From: CAZBEJ01 sp964521305
GTDB lineage: Bacteria > Patescibacteriota > Microgenomatia > UBA1406 > GWC2-37-13
NCBI GenBank assembly: GCA_964521305.1
Contig: CAZFQZ010000007.1
Coordinates: forward strand, 1-37,746
Length of the DNA stretch: 37,746 nt
Direction: 5' to 3'
Of the stretch, positions 24,504 to 31,025 are shown piece by piece (position 1 is the stretch's first letter; each line of letters begins with the position of its first letter). The notes under the pieces were generated by a model. It did no database searches, was not told the origin of the DNA, and saw only the letters and a list, made by a program, of their open reading frames with translations. The position numbers and the translations under genes are program-made.

Positions 24504-26522
24504 TCAACATACAGGTGACTGTTTTTGTATTTTCTTTAACTCATCCATTGCTTCCTCTTCGGTGATGTTGCGTTCGGGAGAAGAAAAATAAAATCTCAAT
24601 GTTATCTTATCTTTATATTTTCCGATAAATTCGATATCGGTCAGAAAAGTCGATTTCTCCATCGCCGATTTTTTGATCTGATAATAAGGCTTTTTCGGAT
24701 CTTCCCTTATCGTCAAATCCAGTTTTATTGTTGCGTATGGATTGACCGGTCTATATCGGGAAGAAATCAACCGTGCATGTTTGATGAAATTTATGAGATC
24801 GAATACCGCAAGAAATACAGAAGTAGTCACATTGTTTTTTGCCTGATACAATGACTTCAATTGCCCGTATTCCCCGATCCAATCCTTGTCTTTAATGATT
24901 TCCCCTTGGGAATTATCGAACAATAACCGATGTGAGCTTTTTCTGACGGAATAATCAGTGATGTTGAATTCGCGGAGCAATGCGTCGACAATTCCTTTCA
25001 GATCATAATAATCGGTATTGGTCACGATTCCCAGTTTATACTTTTCATTCGGTAACTCATTTGGTCTCGGTTCATATGTTTTTGCGATTTCGAAAAATCT
25101 CAATACGTTATGTTTATCGGGTGCAGCATTGTACCCGACTTTTCCCTCGTTATCCTTTATGTTTTTGATCAGTGACACCATGATGTGGGTTCGCAGGTAT
25201 TTGATTTCCTCCGATATGGTGTTTTTCAAAACCAGATGATTTTCAACGTTGAGGTCATTATTCTTGATCATGCCTTCCGAAATCATGGAATAGTTAATGA
25301 CTTCATGCAGACCAAGATCCTTGAGGAAATATTTAATTCTTTTTTCCGTGGAAAACAAGTTTTCCATATCCTTCGGCTGATTGATATATACCGCCGGTTG
25401 GATATTGTTGGGTAAACGAAAATATCCGTAGATACGCGCGATTTCCTCAATCAGGTCTTCCTTGATGGATACGTCATTATACCGGTATGAAGGAACCTGA
25501 AAGGTCAATTCGTCATCTTTGCGCGATTTCAAAACGAAATCGAGACTCATGAGGATGTCTATCACCTCTTTTTCGGATATGTCCACACTCATGGATCGCG
25601 ATATGTCAGGCATGGTGATGGAGACGGATTTCTGAGGCTGAGGATGAGGATATATGTCTATGATGTCGCTTGCTACCTCCCCACCTGCGAGGTGGGAGAA
25701 AAGGCCGATGCCGCGGTGAAGCGCGAGATAAGCAGCCTCAGGATCCGGACTTTTTTCATTGATGGTTGCCGCAACGGTACGTATGCCGTATCGCATGGAA
25801 CTATGTCTGATTGCCGTCGGGTCATTTACTTCGGTGAAAAAAAGGATTCGTTTGGTTTCAGGTGTTACCACGCTGTTTGCAGTACCCATAATGCCGGGCA
25901 GATCGATCACCCGTCCGGTACCGTCATCAATGATAATGTCTTCCCTGTCCAGATGGTATGTTTTTTTGTCCAGCGTCACAATGGGTTCTTCCTGCTTTGC
26001 CCGCCGCAGAAGCAGTCCATGTGTTTGAATACGATCGTAATCAAACACATGAGTCGGGTGGCCGATCTCGGTCATAACATAGTTGGTGATATCGACCACA
26101 TTGTTTAATGATCGTATGCCGGCGGCGGCCAGCCGGTCTTGAATGTACTTTTTTGACGGCCCGATATGCACATGATCCATGACGACGGCGAGTAAACGTC
26201 TGCACAGTTTTCCCGGATCTTGAATGGAAACAGGCAAAAGCCTCATGGGTTTTAACCCGGCAGTTTTTGGCGCAAAAGGTTTCAACGTTGCTTTGATGCC
26301 GAACCTGTTGAGAATAGCATATGCTTCGCGGGCTATGCCGATAACCGATGCCGTATCAATGCGGTTTGAGGTAATCTCTATATCATAGATATAGTCATTG
26401 CCCGATTTGACGACCGACTCCACGGACGGGCCGCAGAGAGATAAATACTTCTGAATTTCTGCGGGTGTCGCCTTGGTATCCAGGTACTCAAGAAGCCAGG
26501 AATGCGTAATACGTATGTTCAT
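24504..26522 (-). CDS. pheT: Phenylalanyl-tRNA synthetase beta subunit, without EMAP-like domain
   Basis: The 672-residue subunit pairs with PheS to charge tRNA-Phe. It starts MNIRITHSWLLEYL and then goes directly to the B3/B4 editing domain (NVVDITNYVMTEIGHPTHVFDYD), without the EMAP-like tRNA-binding domain that in most bacteria is inserted after about residue 40; that explains the length of 672 instead of about 790. B5 (VSITMPDISRSMSVDISEKE), the catalytic-like core (EDLIEEIARIYGY... EVINYSMIS) and a C-terminal anticodon-binding FDX-ACB domain (about 580-665) follow. It is the last gene of the operon, 60 bp after pheS. Confidence 0.93.
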   Translation of the reverse strand: MNIRITHSWLLEYLDTKATPAEIQKYLSLCGPSVESVVKSGNDYIYDIEITSNRIDTASVIGIAREAYAILNRFGIKATLKPFAPKTAGLKPMRLLPVSIQDPGKLCRRLLAVVMDHVHIGPSKKYIQDRLAAAGIRSLNNVVDITNYVMTEIGHPTHVFDYDRIQTHGLLLRRAKQEEPIVTLDKKTYHLDREDIIIDDGTGRVIDLPGIMGTANSVVTPETKRILFFTEVNDPTAIRHSSMRYGIRTVAATINEKSPDPEAAYLALHRGIGLFSHLAGGEVASDIIDIYPHPQPQKSVSITMPDISRSMSVDISEKEVIDILMSLDFVLKSRKDDELTFQVPSYRYNDVSIKEDLIEEIARIYGYFRLPNNIQPAVYINQPKDMENLFSTEKRIKYFLKDLGLHEVINYSMISEGMIKNNDLNVENHLVLKNTISEEIKYLRTHIMVSLIKNIKDNEGKVGYNAAPDKHNVLRFFEIAKTYEPRPNELPNEKYKLGIVTNTDYYDLKGIVDALLREFNITDYSVRKSSHRLLFDNSQGEIIKDKDWIGEYGQLKSLYQAKNNVTTSVFLAVFDLINFIKHARLISSRYRPVNPYATIKLDLTIREDPKKPYYQIKKSAMEKSTFLTDIEFIGKYKDKITLRFYFSSPERNITEEEAMDELKKIQKQSPVC

Positions 26523-26582
26523 ATAATTATTTATTTAAGTATGTGAAAATTCAATGATAAATGAAAATTGTGATATGAAAAA

Positions 26583-27623
26583 TCAGAATTGTTCCAGGAA
26601 CCTGATGTCTCCGCCGTACAGGTCGCGTATTTCCGCCAACCCCAGTTTCATCATCAGACACCGCTCCGGTCCGAATCCGAATGCCCAACCGGTATATTCG
26701 TCCGGGTCTATTCCTCCGGCGTGCAGTACGTTCGGGTGAACCATGCCGCTTCCCCCGAGTTCAAGCCATCCTGATTTACAGACCCTGCATTTTTTTCCAT
26801 TTATAGTACCGGTTCCGTTGCAGATATTGCACGAAATGTCCGTCTCGAATGACGGCTCGGTGAACTGAAAGTGGTGTGGCCGCAATCTGATTTCCCTCTC
26901 GGGACCGAAAAAAGCCTTGGCGAAATAATCTATGGTCCCTTTGAGGTGGGTGATATTGATTCCACGATCAACGCATAACCCCTCAAACTGATAGAACATG
27001 GGCGCGTGCGTCGCGTCCCAGTTCCTGCGGTAGCATTTTGCAATGTTGATCATGCGGATCGGCGGCTTTTGGATACGGATCATTTCCCTGACCTGTCCTG
27101 ATGACGTGTGGGGAGTCAGTACCATTTTCGCGTACAGCCTGTGTTCGGGAGCGTCGATATAAAACGTTTCGAAATCATCCCTGGCAGGATGGCCTTTAGG
27201 CATATTCAGCGTTTCAAACGAATAATGTTCCCATTCGACTTCCGGATATGACATGCGGATAAATCCGATCTTCTCGAATATGGCGCTGATCTCCTCGATA
27301 GCATAGGTAACGGGGTGCAAGGTGCCGTGAGGATATTGCTTTCCGGGAAGCGTGATATCGACCCGTTGCACGTCGTCATCTTGTCTCATGAATTCGGATT
27401 GCCGGCGTTCGAGACTCCCCGTAATTTTTGACTTTAGCTCGTTTACCTTGCTCCCGAAATCCTTCCTCCGGTCGTTCGGTATATCTTTTATTTCTCCCAA
27501 AAGAGCATTGACGAAACCGTTTCTGCCCAGGTATTTTATTTTTAGCGACTCGAGCTCCTGAAGCGATCGTGAAGATGACAACTCATCGTCGAATTTCTGT
27601 TTGATGTCGGACAATGACTGCAT
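26583..27623 (-). CDS. pheS: Phenylalanyl-tRNA synthetase alpha subunit
   Basis: The 346-residue catalytic subunit has an N-terminal coiled coil that binds tRNA, then class II motifs: motif 2 region (MIRIQKPPIRMINIAKCYRRNWDATH, read in part) and motif 3 GWAFGFGPERCLMMKLG near the C-terminus. A Cys4 zinc-ribbon insert (CNIC... CRVC, about residues 268-283) precedes GGSGMVHPNVL. TATAAT lies 8 nt before the ATG (27632-27637, minus strand), so pheST may also be made from an internal leaderless promoter besides operon readthrough. Confidence 0.95.
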   Translation of the reverse strand: MQSLSDIKQKFDDELSSSRSLQELESLKIKYLGRNGFVNALLGEIKDIPNDRRKDFGSKVNELKSKITGSLERRQSEFMRQDDDVQRVDITLPGKQYPHGTLHPVTYAIEEISAIFEKIGFIRMSYPEVEWEHYSFETLNMPKGHPARDDFETFYIDAPEHRLYAKMVLTPHTSSGQVREMIRIQKPPIRMINIAKCYRRNWDATHAPMFYQFEGLCVDRGINITHLKGTIDYFAKAFFGPEREIRLRPHHFQFTEPSFETDISCNICNGTGTINGKKCRVCKSGWLELGGSGMVHPNVLHAGGIDPDEYTGWAFGFGPERCLMMKLGLAEIRDLYGGDIRFLEQF

Positions 27624-27689
27624 ATTTCTGAATTATAAACGAAGATTTTTCCAATAACAAGAAGAATGGATAACCAAATTGAGGATTAT

Positions 27690-28034
27690 TTACTTTATCT
27701 GTGAAATCAAATTCTTGAATACGTTCGGATGTTCAACTGCAATCTGGCTGAGTATTTTCCTGTCCAACTCCACTTTTTTTTTCTTGAGGCGATTGATGAA
27801 TGAGCTGTACGTCAATCCTTCCGCCCGCACTGCGGCATTAAGTCTTAGGATCCACAAACTTCTAAAATCGCGTTTTTTTAATTTTCTTCCTGCAAACGCA
27901 TATTCTCCCGCGTGCAATACTGCCTCTTTTGCCTTTTTGAACTGTTTGTGCCTGGTCATCCAGTACCCTTTAGCCATTTTTAAAACCTTTTTATGCCTTC
28001 TTCGTGTGGTCATACCACCTTTTACGCGTACCAT
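27690..28034 (-). CDS. rplT: Ribosomal protein L20
   Basis: The 114-residue basic protein begins MVRVKGGMTTRRRHKKVLKMAKGYW and contains RDFRSLWILRLNAAVRAEGLTYSSFI, both L20 hallmarks. L20 is needed early in 50S assembly. In E. coli and B. subtilis it represses the infC-rpmI-rplT mRNA by binding a site that mimics its 23S target. A hairpin in the spacer just upstream (28065-28095) could serve such control here. Confidence 0.95.
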   Translation of the reverse strand: MVRVKGGMTTRRRHKKVLKMAKGYWMTRHKQFKKAKEAVLHAGEYAFAGRKLKKRDFRSLWILRLNAAVRAEGLTYSSFINRLKKKKVELDRKILSQIAVEHPNVFKNLISQIK

Positions 28035-28064
28035 AATTGTGAAAAATTAATTTCTAATTCCTAA

Positions 28065-28095
28065 TATCCAACAAAATGTCTTTAGACATTGGATA
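28065..28095 (-). promoter_or_regulatory. Hairpin in the rpmI-rplT spacer
   Basis: TATCCA (28065-28070) pairs with TGGATA (28090-28095) and ATGTC (28076-28080) with GACAT (28085-28089), with a 5-nt bulge on one side and a 4-nt loop. There is no U-run, so it is not a terminator. It might be an RNase III or L20 site; this is inference from position. Confidence 0.35.
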
Positions 28096-28101
28096 GTGAA
28101 T

Positions 28102-28299
28102 TTATTTTCTGCCCATCATCCTTAACAATTTACTTTTGAATTTTCCGTTAACCGCTTTCATTGTTTTAAGTCTTCTGATCCGTTTCTTGTTTTTTTTCGA
28201 CCGCAAATGCCGCAACTGAATGGACCGGTGCAGGACTTTTCCTGATTTTGTTACCTTGAATCTTGCTAAAGCAGATTTTCTTGTTTTTTGCTTACCCAT
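28102..28299 (-). CDS. rpmI: Ribosomal protein L35
   Basis: The 65-residue basic protein starts MGKQKTRKSALARFKVTKSGKV and ends KLLRMMGRK, matching L35. An ATG two codons upstream (28305) is also open; the start at 28299 is preferred because L35 proteins begin M-(P/G)-K-x-K-T. It sits between infC and rplT in the conserved order. Confidence 0.92.
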   Translation of the reverse strand: MGKQKTRKSALARFKVTKSGKVLHRSIQLRHLRSKKNKKRIRRLKTMKAVNGKFKSKLLRMMGRK

Positions 28300-28322
28300 A
28301 ACCATTAATCATTAATTATTAA

Positions 28323-28859
28323 CTATTTTCTTCTTGCTACTACCGCCCTGATTACTCTTCCTTCTGCTCGTGGTTCCTTGGAAATATTAACCTCGCCTAC
28401 GGATGCAATGAACCTCTGTACCAAATCGAACGCCATGTTTTTTTTTGCATTCTCCCTGCCGCGCAAAGTCAAATTGATACGGACCTGGTGGCCTTCATCA
28501 AGGAACACTTTTGTTTTCTCTTCCATGCGTTGCAAATCAGCCGGACCGATAAAAAGCGACAAACTGATATCTTTGACCACGCTTTTTTTTATTCCTTTTC
28601 GCGCTTCTTTCTGTTTTTTTTCTTCCTGATACAAAAATTTCTTGAAATCGATGATTTTTGCTACCGGCGGATCAGCATGCGGCGCAATAAGAACTAAATC
28701 CATTTCACGTTCCTGTGCGATGCGTAAAGCTTCCTGTTTTGTCAAAACCCCGATCTGTTTGCTTTGGTCGTCAATCACTCTTAAGGTCGGTACCTCAATC
28801 CGGTAATTGAGCAGATAATATTTCTTTTGGTAAACTGGCCTTCTATTGAAATTTCTCAA
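28323..28859 (-). CDS. infC: Translation initiation factor IF-3, TTG start
   Basis: The 178-residue factor binds the 30S subunit and checks start codons. Both domains are present: N-terminal LLNYRIEVPTLRVIDDQSKQIGVLTKQEAL and C-terminal VKDISLSLFIGPADLQRMEEKTKVFLDEGHQVRINLTLRGRE (read in part). The only start that gives a full N-domain is a TTG at 28857-28859, which lies inside the 3' end of thrS (17-bp overlap) and has no Shine-Dalgarno next to it. IF-3 discriminates against non-AUG starts, and E. coli infC uses AUU for autocontrol, so a rare start here may serve the same feedback. Confidence 0.92.
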   Translation of the reverse strand: MRNFNRRPVYQKKYYLLNYRIEVPTLRVIDDQSKQIGVLTKQEALRIAQEREMDLVLIAPHADPPVAKIIDFKKFLYQEEKKQKEARKGIKKSVVKDISLSLFIGPADLQRMEEKTKVFLDEGHQVRINLTLRGRENAKKNMAFDLVQRFIASVGEVNISKEPRAEGRVIRAVVARRK

Positions 28860-30663
28860 TTTGTTCTTTTAGTGTATTGATAAATTTCTCCAAACTTTGG
28901 AGGCCAAGATTTTCTCCATCTCTTGTTCTGACCGTAACTTTATAAACTTTATGAACTTTATAACTTTCTTCCTCCTGCTCACCAATTATAACCATATACG
29001 GCACTTTTTGCAAGGTTGATTCGCGTATTTTAGCTCCCAGTGTTTTTTTGTCCATATCCAATCCCACACGAAACTTCTCATTTTCAAGCATTTCTTTGAT
29101 TTTTACCGCATAGTCCTGAAATTTGTCTGAAACCGTCAAAATCATAATCTGTACAGGTGAAAGCCACAAAGGAAATGCGCCGCCATAATGTTCGATCAAG
29201 AATGCCATGGTACGTTCAAATGCTCCAAGTGATGCTCGATGGATAACTACAGGTTCTTCTTCCATACCTTTTGCATTGATGAATCGAAGTTCAAATCGTT
29301 TCGGCATGACAAAGTCATATTGCACTGTGAATGCTGTATCTTCTTTGCCGTTGACATTTTTCATTTGTACATCAATTTTCGGTCCGTAAAACGCCGCTTC
29401 GTTTTCCGCTTCAAAATACGGGACATCCTGATTTTTAAGCACATCCCTCAAAATCTGTTCTGCCTGATTCCATGATTGATCATCCTTGTAGTATTTTGTA
29501 TGGTCTTCCCTATTACCCAGTGACAAGCGAAAACGGTAATCTATACCCGCTTTTAATCCGAGCGCTTTATTAACAAAGGAAATAAGATCAAGTACCCGTA
29601 CAATTTCATCTCTTGCCTGATCTTTTGGCGTGATGATATGAGCATCTGACAGAAGAAATGTTCGGATACGGATCAATCCGGTTAGCTCCCCGCTTTTTTC
29701 ATATCGAAATTGTGGTGAAATTTCTGCTAACCGCATAGGCAGCTCGTGATACGAGCGTGGTCGTGTCTTAAACAATGCAAAATGGTGCGGACAGGTCATC
29801 GGTCGTAAAATCAATTCTTCTTCGTCTACAATCATTGGCGGATACATGGTGTCTTTGTAATACGGATAATGACCAGATGTCCTGTAAAGATCGACTTTGG
29901 CAATAGGTGGTGTTGACACATGCTGATATCCTCTCTTGAGCTCTTCATCAACAATAAATCGCTCAAGCAGGCGTTTGAGCGTCGTACCTTTGCCAGTTAA
30001 TAGGGGCAAGCCTTTACCCACCAGATCCGAAAACACGAACAAATCCAGATCCTTCCCGAGTTTGCGGTGATCTCTTTTTTTTGTTTCTTCCAGTTGCCAG
30101 AGATATTTATCAAGTTCGTCTTTGGATGCAAAACACGTACCATAGATACGCGTTAGCATCTTATTTTTTTCGTCACCGTGCCAGTATGCACCCGCCATGG
30201 ACAATAATTTAAAAGGTCCGACCTTTCCTGTTGATTCCGCATGAGGTCCTGAACACAGATCGAGATCATAAACTTTTCCGGACTTATCCATCATTTTATA
30301 GATAGACACATCTTCACCCCGTTTGGCTATCTGTTCGACCCAATCCATTTTATACTGATTATCCTTGAAAATCTTTTTTGCCTTTTCAACCGTAATATTT
30401 TCCTGTACCATTAATAGATTTAGATTGATAAGTCTTCTCATCTCTTTTTCTATTTTTTCAAAATCATCTTCCGATACTTTTTCACCCAGATCGAAGTCAA
30501 AATAAAACCCGGTTTCGATTGATGGTCCCATTGCTTTTTTCAAGCTGGGATACAGATTTTGCATGGCAGTATGCAGTACGTGTTCGGCAGTATGCCGCAT
30601 GCTGTGCAACGCATACTCTTCTTTAGATAATTTTGAAAGTTTTTCGTCTAGTTGTTTTGACAT
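28843..30663 (-). CDS. thrS: Threonyl-tRNA synthetase, without TGS domain
   Basis: The 606-residue enzyme charges tRNA-Thr. The N-terminal TGS domain found in E. coli ThrRS (642 aa) is missing; the protein begins near the N2 editing domain (HSMRHTAEHVLHTAM with HxxxH, and CSGPHAE). The catalytic core has zinc and motif 2 residues (MTCPHH, FRYEKSGELTGLIRIR, DAHII) and motif 3 (VVIHRASLGAFERTMAFLIE), then the anticodon-binding domain. It opens the thrS-infC-rpmI-rplT-pheS-pheT operon. A Thr-codon leader and terminator lie just upstream (30690-30788). TATAAT 7 nt before the ATG (30671-30676) may be a second, terminator-independent leaderless promoter. Confidence 0.96.
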   Translation of the reverse strand: MSKQLDEKLSKLSKEEYALHSMRHTAEHVLHTAMQNLYPSLKKAMGPSIETGFYFDFDLGEKVSEDDFEKIEKEMRRLINLNLLMVQENITVEKAKKIFKDNQYKMDWVEQIAKRGEDVSIYKMMDKSGKVYDLDLCSGPHAESTGKVGPFKLLSMAGAYWHGDEKNKMLTRIYGTCFASKDELDKYLWQLEETKKRDHRKLGKDLDLFVFSDLVGKGLPLLTGKGTTLKRLLERFIVDEELKRGYQHVSTPPIAKVDLYRTSGHYPYYKDTMYPPMIVDEEELILRPMTCPHHFALFKTRPRSYHELPMRLAEISPQFRYEKSGELTGLIRIRTFLLSDAHIITPKDQARDEIVRVLDLISFVNKALGLKAGIDYRFRLSLGNREDHTKYYKDDQSWNQAEQILRDVLKNQDVPYFEAENEAAFYGPKIDVQMKNVNGKEDTAFTVQYDFVMPKRFELRFINAKGMEEEPVVIHRASLGAFERTMAFLIEHYGGAFPLWLSPVQIMILTVSDKFQDYAVKIKEMLENEKFRVGLDMDKKTLGAKIRESTLQKVPYMVIIGEQEEESYKVHKVYKVTVRTRDGENLGLQSLEKFINTLKEQIEKFQ

Positions 30664-30670
30664 AAGATTA

Positions 30671-30676
30671 ATTATA
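30671..30676 (-). promoter_or_regulatory. Possible second, leaderless promoter of thrS
   Basis: TATAAT, seven bases, ATG of thrS. It lies after the attenuator terminator, so transcripts from it would escape attenuation. No good -35 is visible in this AT-rich stretch, so it may be chance. Confidence 0.35.
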
Positions 30677-30689
30677 CATAATTACTAAT

Positions 30690-30720
30690 AAAAAAAATAA
30701 ACCCCGCATATAGGCGGGGT
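30690..30720 (-). terminator. Intrinsic terminator of the thrS leader
   Basis: On the minus strand ACCCCGC (30714-30720) pairs with GCGGGGT (30701-30707) across a 6-nt loop, followed by UUAUUUUUUUU. Seven pairs, five of them G-C in a row with one more G-C, and a strong U-run: a good intrinsic terminator, 27 nt before thrS. Confidence 0.85.
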
Positions 30721-30744
30721 ATGCAACACCATACTACCTCCGCC
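30713..30744 (-). promoter_or_regulatory. Antiterminator pairing of the thrS leader (2:3)
   Basis: GGCGG (30740-30744) can pair with CCGCC (30713-30717), and GTATG (30730-30734) with CATAC (30719-30723), leaving a 6-nt loop. This uses the 5' arm of the terminator and so excludes it. It also excludes the upstream hairpin ACTACC/GGTAGT with CCGC/GCGG (30733-30761). Confidence 0.7.
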
Positions 30745-30761
30745 TAGAGCGGGCCGGTAGT
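30733..30761 (-). promoter_or_regulatory. Upstream pause/protector hairpin of the thrS leader (1:2)
   Basis: ACTACC (30756-30761) pairs with GGTAGT (30733-30738) and CCGC (30749-30752) with GCGG (30740-30743) around a 5-nt loop. The 5' arm is also the last two Thr codons of the leader peptide. Forming this hairpin leaves the terminator free to form. Confidence 0.7.
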
Positions 30762-30788
30762 TGTGTTTTTTATAAAGTTTATTTTCAT
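30744..30788 (-). CDS. thrS leader peptide with three consecutive Thr codons
   Basis: A 14-codon ORF, MKINFIKNTTTGPL, whose Thr codons ACA-ACT-ACC are at 30756-30764. Its stop codon (30744-30746) touches the 5' edge of the antiterminator strand. A ribosome finishing the peptide would cover that strand and allow termination; a ribosome stalled at the Thr codons would leave it free and allow readthrough into thrS. This is the geometry of trp- and thr-operon leaders. There is no Shine-Dalgarno, but the predicted transcript start is only about 4 nt before the ATG, as for other leaderless genes in this window. Confidence 0.75.
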   Translation of the reverse strand: MKINFIKNTTTGPL

Positions 30789-30798
30789 AGTAAATTAA

Positions 30799-30826
30799 AG
30801 TATATCAGTATATAAATCTAAATCAA
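30799..30826 (-). promoter_or_regulatory. Promoter of the thrS leader
   Basis: TTGATT (30821-30826) and TATACT (30799-30804) with 16 bp between them on the minus strand. Transcription would start near 30792. A second TATACT lies at 30807-30812. The -35 box begins about 8 nt after the CCA end of tRNA-Val. Confidence 0.6.
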
Positions 30827-30834
30827 GCTGTAAT

Positions 30835-30911
30835 TGGTGGGCGCATCAGGACTTGAACCTGAGACCTTTACAATGTCAATGTAACGCTCTAGCCAACTGA
30901 GCTATGCGCCC
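30835..30911 (-). tRNA. tRNA-Val(GAC), CCA encoded
   Basis: The acceptor arms GGGCGCA and TGCGCCC pair fully. D arm GCTCAGTTGGCTAGAGC, anticodon stem TTACA/TGTAA with loop TTGACAT (anticodon GAC, Val), T arm with GGTTCAAGTCC, discriminator A and an encoded CCA. All positions are canonical. Confidence 0.95.
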
Positions 30912-30920
30912 ATGATTGGC

Positions 30921-31018
30921 GGGACGTCTAAAGCGAAAAGCTACAAATCCTTTAGACGCTTTCACACCGTAAATATATCTATTTTATTTACAGCGCTAGC
31001 CAATTGAGCTAACCGTCC
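30921..31018 (-). other. Degenerate tRNA-like sequence
   Basis: The first 26 bases on the minus strand look like a normal tRNA 5' half (GGACGGTTAGCTCAATTGG and a D-arm-like end). After that the standard fold fails: the anticodon region can only make GTAAATA/TATTTAC with a 9-nt loop, there is no TTC-containing T loop, and the acceptor 3' strand (ACGTCCC followed by GCCA) does not match. A 9-bp inverted repeat, CGTCTAAAG/CTTTAGACG (30925-30957), occupies the place of the T arm. It begins 8 nt after the mtaB stop. Probably a tRNA pseudogene or a recombined tRNA remnant. Confidence 0.5.
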
Positions 31019-31025
31019 AATTCTA

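Noticed and set aside
25670..25695. Short palindrome CCCACCT-GCG-AGGTGGG inside pheT, possibly an inserted REP-like element.
   Set aside because: It codes for the normal LAGGEV part of the B3/B4 region, so it is ordinary coding sequence.
28920..28970. Near-repeats of ATAAAGTT in the thrS 3' region (VHKVYKV).
   Set aside because: Three imperfect units in frame within the anticodon-binding domain; too short to call a repeat element.
30685..30732. A second small ORF in the thrS leader, MVLHTPPICGVYFFY, with GGAGG four bases upstream, ending in Phe and Tyr codons.
   Set aside because: Its Phe codons are simply the terminator U-run, its Shine-Dalgarno is strand 2 of the attenuator, and the upstream Thr-codon ORF explains the structure better.
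30733..30770. A plus-strand intrinsic terminator (ACTACC/GGTAGT hairpin followed by TGTGTTTTTT).
   Set aside because: There is no plus-strand gene upstream of it; the same stem is explained as the 1:2 hairpin of the minus-strand attenuator.
30690..30834. T-box riboswitch upstream of thrS.
   Set aside because: No GGTGG-type T-box sequence or specifier stem is present and the leader is too short; a peptide-based attenuator fits instead.
30921..31018. Functional second tRNA gene.
   Set aside because: The T arm and acceptor 3' strand do not fit and the anticodon arm has the wrong size, so it is listed only as tRNA-like.
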